This document shows positions 43,701 through 50,959 of a stretch of 64,000 bases of DNA, piece by piece. The stretch lies in NCBI GenBank assembly GCA_910579015.1, contig CAJTRO010000018.1, positions 3,328-67,327 on the forward strand, written 5' to 3'. A model generated the notes under the pieces. That model saw only the letters and a list, made by a program, of their open reading frames with translations. It was not told the origin of the DNA and searched no databases. Numbering within the stretch: position 1 is the first letter of the stretch; every line of letters starts with the position of its first letter. This DNA comes from an uncultured Dorea sp. (GTDB lineage: Bacteria > Bacillota_A > Clostridia > Lachnospirales > Lachnospiraceae). The position numbers and the translations under genes were made by a program.

Positions 43701-43943
43701 TTTGTGCGTGAGATCATCAGTAAGGTTCAGACCATGCGTAAAGAGGCTGGTTTTGAAGTGATGGATAAGATTGAGATCACTTATGAGGGTACGGAAAAAG
43801 CAGAGACGGTATTTGCGGCAAATGCCGGTACGATAGGCGATGAGACTCTCGCGCTGAGTGTGAAGAAGACAGCGCCGGCCGGATATGTGAAGGAATGGAA
43901 GATCAATGGTGAGAATGTGACACTGGGTGTGGAGCGTGTATAA
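40794..43943 (+). CDS. ileS: Isoleucyl-tRNA synthetase, type 2 (eukaryote-like)
   Basis: A 1049-residue class I aminoacyl-tRNA synthetase charging tRNA-Ile. HIGH is at 55-58 (GKPHIGHVL) and KMSKS at 601-605 (GQKMSKSKGN). The editing domain is complete (AWTTTPWTLPSNLGL, GTGVVHIAPAFGEDD). Length, the CPRCGTPLSAQEVAQGYKDV segment and lack of the C-terminal zinc finger of type-1 enzymes place it in the IleS2 group, which is usually little affected by mupirocin. ATG 40794 has AAGGAGG 12 bases upstream. It is controlled by the isoleucine T-box in front. The next gene, glycogen phosphorylase, follows after 36 bases. Confidence 0.95.
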   Translation: MYKKVSTDLNFVDREKEVEKFWRENQIFEKSMKDREGSDMYMFYDGPPTANGKPHIGHVLTRVIKDMIPRYRTMKGFEVPRKAGWDTHGLPVELEVEKALGLDGKEQIEEYGLEPFIDKCKESVWKYKGMWEDFSGTVGFWADMENPYVTYHNDFIESEWWALKKIWDKGLLYKGFKIVPYCPRCGTPLSAQEVAQGYKDVKERSAIVRFKVKDEDAYFLAWTTTPWTLPSNLGLCMNPVETYAKVKCVDGYTYYMAEALLDTVLGPLAEEGEKAYEVLETYQGKDLEYKEYEPLYQCAADGIANQHKKAFYVTCDDYVTLTDGTGVVHIAPAFGEDDAKVCRKYDMPFVQLVDEKGNMAESTPFAGLFVKKADPEVLKDLEARGLLFNAPNFEHSYPHCWRCDTPLIYYARESWFIKMTDVKEDLIANNNTINWIPESIGKGRFGDWLENVQDWGISRNRYWGTPLNIWECECGHQHSVGSIAELKEMSDNCPEDIELHRPYIDAVTIKCPVCGKEMHRVPEVIDCWFDSGAMPFAQHHYPFENQELFEKQFPADFISEAVDQTRGWFYSLLAISTLIFNKAPYKNVIVLGHVQDEKGQKMSKSKGNAVDPFDALEKYGADAIRWYFYVNSAPWLPNRFHGKAVVEGQRKFMGTLWNTYAFFVLYANIDGFDATKYTLEYDRLSVMDKWLLSRLNTVIRETDSNLENYRIPETARALQDFVDDMSNWYVRRSRERFWAKGMEQDKINAYMTLYTALVEVSKAAAPMIPFMTEDIYQNLVRGIDGNAPESIHLCDFPAVNESFIDKELEANMDQVLKLVVMGRACRNTANIKNRQPIGQMYVKADFEIPEFYQDIVRDELNVKVITFTQEVRDFTSYSFKPQLKTVGPKYGKMLNSIRAALGSIDGNAAMDELNASEALKLDIDGQEVTLSREDLLIESAQMEGYVSENDNGITVVLDTNLSEELLEEGFVREIISKVQTMRKEAGFEVMDKIEITYEGTEKAETVFAANAGTIGDETLALSVKKTAPAGYVKEWKINGENVTLGVERV

Positions 43944-43979
43944 GCGTTTTACGAACAGAAAGAGAAAGAGGGAGATTGC

Positions 43980-46451
43980 ATGTATAATCCAAGATTTGAA
44001 AAGGAAGCGTTTAAGAAGGAAGTAAAGCAGAATGTGAAGCATCTGTTCCGCAAAGAGATCGAGGAGGTTTCTCAGCAGGAGCTGTATCAGGCAGTTTCTT
44101 ACGCAGTAAAGGAAGCCATTATAGACGACTGGATCGCGACGCAGAAGCAGTATGAGAAGGATGATCCGAAGATCGTCTACTACATGTCGATGGAGTTCCT
44201 GATGGGAAGAGCGTTGGGGAATAACCTCATCAATATGACCGCTTATACGGAAGTAAAGGAAGCGCTTGAGGAGATGGGGCTGAATCTGAACCTGCTTGAG
44301 GATGAGGAGCCGGATCCGGCGCTTGGAAACGGAGGACTTGGACGTCTGGCGGCATGTTTCCTGGATTCACTGGCATCACTGGGATATGCGGCTTACGGCT
44401 GCGGTATCCGTTACCGTTATGGTATGTTCAAGCAGAAGATTGAGGACGGCTATCAGGTAGAGACGCCCGACAACTGGCTTGAGTTTGGCAATCCATTCGA
44501 GCTGCGCCGGCCGGAGTATGCCAAGGAGGTGCGTTTCGGCGGTAATATCCGTATTGAGTACGACGACGAGGGCAAGATCCGGTTTGTACAGGAGAATTAC
44601 GAGTCTGTAAAGGCGATCCCGTATGATTACCCGATCGTCGGATACGATAATAATGTTGTAAATACCCTGCGTATCTGGGATGCAGAGCCGATTGTTGACT
44701 TCCAGCTTGAGTCATTTGACCGTGGAGATTATCATAAGGCTGTGGAACAGCAGAACCTGGCGAAGAATATCGTAGAGGTGCTGTATCCGAACGACAACCA
44801 CTATGCGGGAAAAGAGCTGAGACTGAAACAGCAGTATTTCTTCGTATCAGCCAGTCTCCAGGCGGCGGTTGCCAAGTATAAGAGAGGGCATGACGACATT
44901 AAGAAGCTCTACGAGAAGATGACGATCCAGATGAATGATACCCACCCGACGGTGGCGGTGGCTGAGCTGATGCGTATCCTGCTTGATGAGGAAGGTCTTG
45001 GATGGGAAGAGGCATGGGATATCACGAAGAAGACTTGTGCGTATACGAACCATACGATCATGGCGGAGGCTCTTGAGAAATGGCCGATCGACCTGTTCTC
45101 CAGACTGCTTCCACGTATATACCAGATCATTCAGGAGATTGACCGCCGGTTTGTGGAGCATATCCGCAGGACATATCCGGGCGATGAGAATAAGGTTAAG
45201 AAGATGGCGATCCTGCGCGACGGCCAGGTGAAGATGGCTCATCTTGCGATTGTGGCCGGATATTCGGTCAACGGTGTTGCGAGACTGCACACGGAGATCC
45301 TTAAGAAGCAGGAGCTTAAAGAGTTCTATCAGCTGATGCCTGAGAAGTTCAACAACAAGACGAATGGTATCACCCAGAGGCGTTTCCTGATGCATGGGAA
45401 TCCGCTGCTGGCAGACTGGGTAACAGAGAAGCTTGGCACGAAGGACTGGATCACGGATCTGTCTCTGATGTCCGGACTTAAGAAGTATGCGGATGACGAG
45501 ACGGCTCTTAAGGAGTTCATGGATATCAAGTACAGGAATAAGGAGCGTCTGGCAGAATATATTAAGAAGCATAATGGGATTGAGGTCGATCCGAGGTCTA
45601 TCTTTGACGTGCAGGTGAAGCGTCTGCATGAGTATAAGCGTCAGCTTCTTAATATCCTGCATGTGATGTATCTGTATAACCAGATTAAAGAGCATCCGGA
45701 GAAGAATTTCTTCCCAAGGACATTTATCTTCGGAGCTAAGGCGTCAGCGGGTTACATCCGTGCGAAGGAGATCATCAAGCTGATCAACTCTGTGGCTGAT
45801 GTGGTGAATAACGACCGCAGTATTAACGGCAAGATCAAGGTAGTGTTCATCGAGGACTACCGTGTGTCCAATGCGGAGTGGATTTTTGCGGCAGCAGATG
45901 TCAGCGAGCAGATTTCAACGGCTTCTAAGGAGGCGTCCGGAACCGGTAATATGAAGTTCATGCTGAACGGGGCGCCGACGCTTGGAACGATGGATGGAGC
46001 GAATGTGGAGATCGTGGAAGAGGTCGGAATTGAGAATGCATTTATCTTCGGCCTGAGCTCAGATGAGGTTATCAGCTTTGAGCAGAACGGCGGATATAAT
46101 CCATGGGATGTCTACAATAACGACCATGATGTGCGCAGGGTTGTGAATCAGCTGGTTGACGGCACCTATGCGAACGGAAACAGCGAGATGTACCGCGATC
46201 TTTATAATTCTCTGCTTACGACAAAGGGAGGCAACAGGGCGGATATGTACTTTATCCTGAAGGATTTCCGTGCTTATGCCGATGCACAGGAGAAGGTGGA
46301 GGAAGTCTACCGTGACAAGGAGAGATGGGCGAAGATGGCGCTTCTGAATACGGTGTGCTGTGGTAAGTTCTCTTCTGACAGAACGATCAGGGAATATGTT
46401 GAGGATATCTGGAAACTTGATGAAGTTAAGGTAGATGTGAAGTACGAATAA
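43980..46451 (+). CDS. glgP: Glycogen/alpha-glucan phosphorylase
   Basis: An 823-residue GT35 phosphorylase releasing glucose 1-phosphate from alpha-1,4-glucans. The N-terminal MSMEFLMGRALGNNL and NGGLGRLAACFLDS, the phosphate/glucose-site NDTHPT and TNHTIM, and the PLP lysine in GTGNMKFMLNGA (Lys659) are intact; GTMDGANVEI follows. Length equals the family norm. GAGGGAGATTGC precedes the ATG. With the amylosucrase-like enzyme upstream it may form part of alpha-glucan turnover, but an operon is uncertain because ileS lies between them. Confidence 0.96.
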   Translation: MYNPRFEKEAFKKEVKQNVKHLFRKEIEEVSQQELYQAVSYAVKEAIIDDWIATQKQYEKDDPKIVYYMSMEFLMGRALGNNLINMTAYTEVKEALEEMGLNLNLLEDEEPDPALGNGGLGRLAACFLDSLASLGYAAYGCGIRYRYGMFKQKIEDGYQVETPDNWLEFGNPFELRRPEYAKEVRFGGNIRIEYDDEGKIRFVQENYESVKAIPYDYPIVGYDNNVVNTLRIWDAEPIVDFQLESFDRGDYHKAVEQQNLAKNIVEVLYPNDNHYAGKELRLKQQYFFVSASLQAAVAKYKRGHDDIKKLYEKMTIQMNDTHPTVAVAELMRILLDEEGLGWEEAWDITKKTCAYTNHTIMAEALEKWPIDLFSRLLPRIYQIIQEIDRRFVEHIRRTYPGDENKVKKMAILRDGQVKMAHLAIVAGYSVNGVARLHTEILKKQELKEFYQLMPEKFNNKTNGITQRRFLMHGNPLLADWVTEKLGTKDWITDLSLMSGLKKYADDETALKEFMDIKYRNKERLAEYIKKHNGIEVDPRSIFDVQVKRLHEYKRQLLNILHVMYLYNQIKEHPEKNFFPRTFIFGAKASAGYIRAKEIIKLINSVADVVNNDRSINGKIKVVFIEDYRVSNAEWIFAAADVSEQISTASKEASGTGNMKFMLNGAPTLGTMDGANVEIVEEVGIENAFIFGLSSDEVISFEQNGGYNPWDVYNNDHDVRRVVNQLVDGTYANGNSEMYRDLYNSLLTTKGGNRADMYFILKDFRAYADAQEKVEEVYRDKERWAKMALLNTVCCGKFSSDRTIREYVEDIWKLDEVKVDVKYE

Positions 46452-46471
46452 GAGATAGAACAAATCAACGA

Positions 46472-46511
46472 AAACCTTGAATTTCCTATGAAAATGGATA
46501 ATTCAAGGTTT
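46472..46511 (+). terminator. Inverted repeat after glgP, overlapping the next promoter
   Basis: AAACCTTGAATT and AATTCAAGGTTT are perfect 12-base arms with a 16-base loop. There is no T-run. The right arm overlaps the -35 of the toxin-antitoxin promoter, so it may also be an operator. Confidence 0.55.
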
Positions 46512-46530
46512 AGTCATTGAATGATATAAT
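46502..46530 (+). promoter_or_regulatory. Promoter of the toxin-antitoxin operon
   Basis: TTCAAG (46502-46507) and TATAAT (46525-46530), 17-base spacer, 30 bases before the antitoxin ATG. Confidence 0.62.
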
Positions 46531-46560
46531 TTGCATATACCATATCGGAGGTGAGAGCAA

Positions 46561-46851
46561 ATGATTACATTGCAGGAAACAATCAGACCGTCAGCAGATT
46601 TGAGAAATCATTATAATGATATATCGAAACAATGCAGGGAAGGAAAAGAAGCAGTTATTATAACGGTAGATGGAAGAGGAGATACAGTTTCTATTTCCTA
46701 TGAAGAGTATAAGAACATGAAGGCACGTATTGAATTGCTGGAAATCCTTGCTGAAGCAGAAGACGATGTAAAAAATGGCCGCACAGCGCCGATAAGTGAG
46801 ACTTTTGCTGACTTGCGTGCAATACTGCGGGAGGATAAAGTTGAAATATAA
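46561..46851 (+). CDS. Phd/YefM-type antitoxin
   Basis: A 96-residue antitoxin. The N-terminal half (SADLRNHYNDISKQCREGKEA, then VIITVDGRGDTVSISYEEYKNM) is the Phd/YefM DNA-binding and dimerisation fold; the C-terminal half (EAEDDVKNGRTAPISETFADL) is the flexible toxin-binding helix. GGAGGTGAGAG precedes the ATG. The gene overlaps the toxin gene by 11 bases. It should neutralise the RelE-like protein and repress the operon through the nearby inverted repeat. Confidence 0.9.
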   Translation: MITLQETIRPSADLRNHYNDISKQCREGKEAVIITVDGRGDTVSISYEEYKNMKARIELLEILAEAEDDVKNGRTAPISETFADLRAILREDKVEI

Positions 46852-47158
46852 TATTATTAGAACCGATACGGCAGATGCAGGAATCCGCAAGATTATACTT
46901 TATGTGGCGGCAAACTTTGGAAATCAAGTCGCATTAGAAAAGCTTGATGATATTGAAAAAAGAATCAACGTTTTATCGGACAATCCATATATAGAGGTTG
47001 ATCCGAGATATCCAGTATTAAAAAGACAAGGATATAAAGTGTTGATTCTTGAGAAAAACTTAGTGTTTTACAAAATAGATGAATCAAAAAAAGAAGTGGT
47101 TATCTATGCGGTGGTTGATCAAAGGCAAGATTATTTAAATATAATTCGTGGTTTGTAA
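46841..47158 (+). CDS. RelE/ParE-family toxin
   Basis: A 105-residue toxin of the RelE/ParE superfamily. TTG 46841 is the start because GGGAGG lies 6 bases upstream and translation begins right at the beta-strand KYNIIRTDTADAGI. Later strands contain ILEKNLVFYKID and VVIYAVVDQRQDYLNI, the C-terminal core with Arg and Tyr/Asp residues. It overlaps the antitoxin gene by 11 bases, typical for coupled pairs. Whether it cleaves mRNA (RelE) or poisons gyrase (ParE) cannot be told from the sequence. Confidence 0.88.
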   Translation: MKYNIIRTDTADAGIRKIILYVAANFGNQVALEKLDDIEKRINVLSDNPYIEVDPRYPVLKRQGYKVLILEKNLVFYKIDESKKEVVIYAVVDQRQDYLNIIRGL

Positions 47159-47194
47159 AGAGATAGAAGTAATTATAAGATGCATAAAAACAGC

Positions 47195-47223
47195 AACCCT
47201 TCCATACAGTGTATGGGAGGGTT
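47195..47223 (+). promoter_or_regulatory. Hairpin that contains the spoIID ribosome site
   Basis: AACCCTTCCATAC and GTATGGGAGGGTT form a 13-base stem (one G-T) around AGT. The right arm holds GGGAGGG, the only ribosome site of spoIID, 5 bases before the ATG. It can be a terminator for the toxin-antitoxin operon or can close the spoIID start. Confidence 0.6.
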
Positions 47224-47227
47224 ATTT

Positions 47228-48112
47228 ATGCGGCTGAAACTGAAAAAAATGGGATGCTACATGATCATTATCTTACTTCTGCCATACGTCGTGACGGTAT
47301 TTTTAAATGGGCCAAGCATTACGTCGTATTCCCATGTCGATAAGACCAGCGTGAAGGTCAAAAGCGGGGAGACGGTGAGCCAGATGCCGATCGAAGAATA
47401 TTGTATCGGGGTACTTGCAAAGGAGATGCCTGCATCTTATAGCAAAGAAGCACTGAAAGCGCAGGCAGTTGTGGTCCGGACGGAGGTATACAGGAAGATA
47501 AAGGAGACGGGAAAGGAGACGGTATTAGAGGGTGAATTCCGGACACAGAAGCAGATGGAGGATGCCTGGGGGGCAAAATATCCGAAGTATTACAACAAGC
47601 TTGTGGATGCCTGGAACGATACGGAAGGGCAGGTCCTGTTCTATGGGGAAGAGCTTGCACTGACGCCGTTTTTCCGGCTGAGTAATGGCTGTACCCGGGA
47701 CGGGAAGGAGGTTCTGGGAAGTGACGCCTATCCGTATCTTAAGATCGTGGAGTGTCCCTGGGATATCGAGGATAAGAAACAGATTCAGACCGTTATGACA
47801 GAAGATATGGATGCGGAGATTACACAGGCAGATACGGCAGGATATGTCTTGAGCGTCAGGGTTGGACAAGAGAACTTAAGCGGGGAAGAGTTCCGCAGTA
47901 CCTATGGACTGGCGTCTGGATGTTTCACGTTACAGCGGTATAACGGACAGATCCGGATCACGACAAGGGGCGAAGGCCATGGGCTGGGGATGAGCCAGTA
48001 TTCTGCGGATCAGATGGCGAAAGAGGGAGAAACATACGATGCGATCCTGCAATATTTTTATGAAGGAACGGAAATAAAAGAAGTGGCAGAAATATTGTTG
48101 GATGTGGAATAA
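47228..48112 (+). CDS. spoIID: Stage II sporulation protein D (peptidoglycan lytic enzyme)
   Basis: A 294-residue protein with one N-terminal membrane anchor (CYMIIILLLPYVVTVFL) and the SpoIID domain. Its features are VSQMPIEEYCIGVLAKEMPASYS with the catalytic-type Glu, AQAVVVRTEVYRK, FRLSNGCTRDGKEVLGS and the C-terminal RGEGHGLGMSQYSAD. SpoIID degrades septal peptidoglycan during engulfment. ATG 47228 is chosen over 47180 because the ribosome site lies just before it. The next gene is spoIIQ-like, the normal genomic partner. This is the main evidence that the organism can sporulate. Confidence 0.92.
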   Translation: MRLKLKKMGCYMIIILLLPYVVTVFLNGPSITSYSHVDKTSVKVKSGETVSQMPIEEYCIGVLAKEMPASYSKEALKAQAVVVRTEVYRKIKETGKETVLEGEFRTQKQMEDAWGAKYPKYYNKLVDAWNDTEGQVLFYGEELALTPFFRLSNGCTRDGKEVLGSDAYPYLKIVECPWDIEDKKQIQTVMTEDMDAEITQADTAGYVLSVRVGQENLSGEEFRSTYGLASGCFTLQRYNGQIRITTRGEGHGLGMSQYSADQMAKEGETYDAILQYFYEGTEIKEVAEILLDVE

Positions 48113-48156
48113 GTCGCTTACTATCTGGCAAAAATATAGTCAGAGGTGGTGATAAG

Positions 48157-48921
48157 ATGAACAAAAGGCAAAAACCTTCACAGAAAATGAAGGGTGCAAC
48201 CGTTGCAGCAGTAGTTTGCTTTGTAGCAGCGATCGCGATAGTTGGAACATATACATTCAATGACTACAAACGGACACAGCAGAAGGAACAGCTTGCACGG
48301 ACAGAGGAGAAGAATGATACAGAAGATAAGGACAAGAAGGAACCGGCAGAGGAAGCGAATAATCTGGTGATCAGTAATCGTGAGGAGCCGGAGCCGAAGG
48401 AAGAGCCGGAGCCGGAAGAGGATACGGCTGTGGAACCAGAGGACAACAGTACAGGAACGGGAACCAGCACACAGAGTACGGCGGGGAGCGGCATGTCTGT
48501 CAATTTCAATGAGGACAGTAAGCTGCTCTGGCCGGTCAATGGTACGGTCCTTATGAGTTACAGTATGGACAAGACGGTGTATTTCCAGACGCTGGATCAG
48601 TACAAATACAATCCGGCGGTGGTGATCTCAGGAGCCGAGGGCGACCAGGTAATCTGCGGTACGACAGGGATTATCAAATCCATTGATGTGACTGCGGAGA
48701 CGGGCACGACGGTCAATGTGGACATCGGGAACGGGTATGAGCTGTTCTATGGACAGCTTAAGGAGGTCCCGGTGAAGGTCGGAGACTATGTGGAGGCCAA
48801 GAGTGTGCTGGGGTATGTGAGCCAGCCGACGAAGTATTACAGTGTGGAAGGCTGTAATGTGTACTTTGAGATGCGTAAGGACGGACAGCCGGTGAATCCG
48901 GTGGAATATCTGGATGAGTAG
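48157..48921 (+). CDS. SpoIIQ-like LytM-domain protein without catalytic residues
   Basis: A 254-residue protein with an N-terminal membrane helix (ATVAAVVCFVAAIAIVGTY), a Glu/Pro/Lys-rich linker (residues 45-105) and a C-terminal M23/LytM domain (KLLWPVNGTVLMSYSMD, VVISGAEGDQVICGTTG, GYELFYGQLKEVPVKVGDYV, VYFEMRKDGQPVNPVEYL). In active M23 peptidases HxxxD, and HxH replaced here by FYG, bind zinc; the second His (LHFE) is Tyr here. All ligands are absent, so it should be a structural partner. It sits right after spoIID, where SpoIIQ normally forms the channel with SpoIIIAH. Confidence 0.85.
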   Translation: MNKRQKPSQKMKGATVAAVVCFVAAIAIVGTYTFNDYKRTQQKEQLARTEEKNDTEDKDKKEPAEEANNLVISNREEPEPKEEPEPEEDTAVEPEDNSTGTGTSTQSTAGSGMSVNFNEDSKLLWPVNGTVLMSYSMDKTVYFQTLDQYKYNPAVVISGAEGDQVICGTTGIIKSIDVTAETGTTVNVDIGNGYELFYGQLKEVPVKVGDYVEAKSVLGYVSQPTKYYSVEGCNVYFEMRKDGQPVNPVEYLDE

Positions 48922-48976
48922 GCGGATACGCATGGTTTGTGTAAGGATAAGCTGTGCATGATGTGACAGGAAAGAA

Positions 48977-49007
48977 GCCGGGTGCAGAAGATGCGCCCGG
49001 CATCTTT
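48977..49007 (+). terminator. Terminator after the spoIIQ-like gene
   Basis: GCCGGGTGC pairs with GCGCCCGGC around AGAAGAT, followed by ATCTTTT. A close copy lies in the opposite orientation at 52833-52863. Confidence 0.78.
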
Positions 49008-49036
49008 TGGATGTATTGGGGAAGATGACATAGGGA

Positions 49037-49065
49037 TTGCAAAACGTCTATAAATATAGTAATAT
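49037..49065 (+). promoter_or_regulatory. Promoter with BlaI-like palindrome in the spacer
   Basis: TTGCAA (49037-49042) and TAATAT (49060-49065) with a 17-base spacer. CTATA-AA-TATAG (49048-49059) fills the spacer and is a good candidate for the operator of the BlaI-type repressor. Confidence 0.58.
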
Positions 49066-49093
49066 AAACATATAAAAAGAGAGGAGATATGAT

Positions 49094-49489
49094 ATGGAAG
49101 CGATTTATGATGAGGACCGTCCGCTAAGTACCTGTGAAGCAATCATCATGAAGGCAATCTGGGACAAGGGAGAAGACATCTCGATTTCCGAGCTTGCGGA
49201 AATCCTCAGAACAAGATATGGAAAGGACTATAAGCGGACGACTATTGTTACATTTATCCTGAACCTTACGGCGAAGGGGTTTGCCAGGCAGTACAGAGCA
49301 GGGAGATATGCCTATGTCCATGCAATGAAAAGCGAGGAGGAATATAAGCAGAAGCTTCTTGAAGAGCAGATTGATTTCTGGTATAAGGGGGATGTGGCTA
49401 AGATGGTTACGGCGCTGTGCAGTACCGAGAAGGTAGGCAGGAAAGAGATAGATGAGATAAGAGGGATTCTGGATGATCTGGACGATTAA
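49094..49489 (+). CDS. BlaI/MecI-family repressor
   Basis: A 131-residue winged-helix protein of the Penicillinase_R family (LSTCEAIIMKAIWDKGEDISISEL, RTTIVTFILNLTAKGFARQYRAGRYAYV). The C-terminal half dimerises and should contain the cleavage site recognised by the partner protease. GAGGAG lies 8 bases before the ATG. The last bases overlap the metallopeptidase gene by 17. No beta-lactamase is next to it, so the pair should regulate other genes, presumably itself and perhaps the secreted and membrane proteins downstream. Confidence 0.92.
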   Translation: MEAIYDEDRPLSTCEAIIMKAIWDKGEDISISELAEILRTRYGKDYKRTTIVTFILNLTAKGFARQYRAGRYAYVHAMKSEEEYKQKLLEEQIDFWYKGDVAKMVTALCSTEKVGRKEIDEIRGILDDLDD

Positions 49490-50834
49490 AGTAGTATTTT
49501 GCCTGCTGCTGACATCTCTGACAGGAAGTATTGTCTTTGTTTTCTGGTCTTTGCTGGGAGAACAGCTTGAGAAGGCTGGGTTTGTGAATATTCTTTACAT
49601 ATTAATGAAGCTGGTAATGCTGTTTTTCATTATCCCGATCCAGTATCCTGTGATGAGCATATTGGATAACGTGTATGGAAGATATAAGGGAGACTTGTTT
49701 CTGCATACGCAGGTGATCATGACGGGGTGCAAGATTCTTCTGATCATATGGGCTGTCGGTGCGTGCTATATCTTATGCCGTCAATTGCTAATGCTGTATC
49801 GGGCCAGGAGGATGTTCCGGGCAAGCTTCTCCTGCGAGAGAGATGTTGAAAGACAGTTTTGTGAAGTAAAGCATAGGATGGGCATTGGAAAGAATGCAGT
49901 AGGGCTTGCAAGATGTTATCAGACGCCGGTTGCCATATTGTGGGGGATAAGGAAACCGACTGTGATTCTTCCGGTAGAGACGTATACGCAGGAAGAGTTA
50001 GAGGTAATATTCATTCACGAGCTGATGCATTATAAGCATAAGGATATTCTGTGGAGAAGGATTGCAACGGCGCTGACGGCGGTTTATTTTTTCAATCCGT
50101 TTGTGTGGAAGATGCATAAGTATCTCAGGAAATGGAGCGAACACGCATGTGATTTTGAAGCAAATGAGATAGCGGGAGGAATGAAGCATTATTTTAATAC
50201 GATTATGAAGATCCAGATAAATATGAGGGGGATCCAGCCGTATTGTGCAGTGACGTTGACTGAAAATGAGAATGAATTGGTGGAAAGGGTGAGAAGGATG
50301 AAGATACAAAATGAGATTAAGAAGCGCTCGGCATGGAAGGCGGGAGTTATCTGTGCGGTGATGCTGTCTGCAAGTACAGTGACAGTGTTTGCATCGGCGG
50401 AGGGTGCAGGCAGGGCATATCATGGAATGTATCGGGCGACGGTGGTCTCGGAAGAGGTGGAGATGCCGGAGGCACTGCCTGTGTACGAGGATGATGGAAG
50501 AGCGGAAGGTATTATAGAAGAGGTGGGAGAGGTTGAGGTATTGACAGAAAGGGGATTGGGATTTATATGGACGATTGAAAAGGGAGTGCAAAAGACAGGC
50601 GGTGAATTCAGTGCAAAATCTGCTGGAGAGATTATATTAACTGTGATCATTTCACCGACCAACAAAACCGTTCGGGCAGGGATTGTTAAGCCGGACGGGA
50701 AAAGGCAGTATGTCATAGGTTCGGGAACTATAAGTAATACGTTTACATTGAGCCAGTCAGGGACATATGAGATATTTGTGGAGAATACAAGTGGTGCCAG
50801 GGTTACAGTGGAAGGAAGTTATTTCGTGAGGTAG
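49473..50834 (+). CDS. BlaR1-like M56 metallopeptidase with non-penicillin-binding sensor domain
   Basis: A 453-residue membrane protease. Three or four membrane segments lie in residues 1-105, the zinc site HELMH is at 182-186 (VIFIHELMHYKHKD), and another membrane segment is near 292-308. The last 125 residues are outside and read as a beta-rich domain (GEIILTVIISPTNKTVRAGIV, FTLSQSGTYEIFVENTSG). BlaR1 and MecR1 have a serine-based penicillin-binding domain there, with SxxK; none is present. The protease probably responds to another extracellular signal and cleaves the BlaI-type repressor. Confidence 0.9.
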   Translation: MIWTIKVVFCLLLTSLTGSIVFVFWSLLGEQLEKAGFVNILYILMKLVMLFFIIPIQYPVMSILDNVYGRYKGDLFLHTQVIMTGCKILLIIWAVGACYILCRQLLMLYRARRMFRASFSCERDVERQFCEVKHRMGIGKNAVGLARCYQTPVAILWGIRKPTVILPVETYTQEELEVIFIHELMHYKHKDILWRRIATALTAVYFFNPFVWKMHKYLRKWSEHACDFEANEIAGGMKHYFNTIMKIQINMRGIQPYCAVTLTENENELVERVRRMKIQNEIKKRSAWKAGVICAVMLSASTVTVFASAEGAGRAYHGMYRATVVSEEVEMPEALPVYEDDGRAEGIIEEVGEVEVLTERGLGFIWTIEKGVQKTGGEFSAKSAGEIILTVIISPTNKTVRAGIVKPDGKRQYVIGSGTISNTFTLSQSGTYEIFVENTSGARVTVEGSYFVR

Positions 50835-50877
50835 TTATCTAAGGGGAGAGTATCCACTTAAGATATACACAAAACAT

Positions 50878-50945
50878 CTAAAAGAATAGTCGAATATGCT
50901 TTTAGAAAAATACGCAGTTATTCCATGATAATAGGATGACTGCGA
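50878..50945 (+). promoter_or_regulatory. Inverted repeats in front of the secreted-protein gene
   Basis: CTAAAAG (50878-50884) and CTTTTAG (50899-50905), and GCAGTTATTCC with GGATGACTGC (about 50914-50943), lie in the 125-base gap after the M56 gene. No clear -10/-35 pair was found. They may be operators or mRNA hairpins. Confidence 0.4.
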
Positions 50946-50959
50946 TGAGAGGGGGAAAT

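Noticed and set aside
46561..47158. Phage-defence system built around the toxin-antitoxin pair
   Set aside because: It is an ordinary two-gene Phd/RelE-type module between housekeeping genes, with no defence genes beside it.
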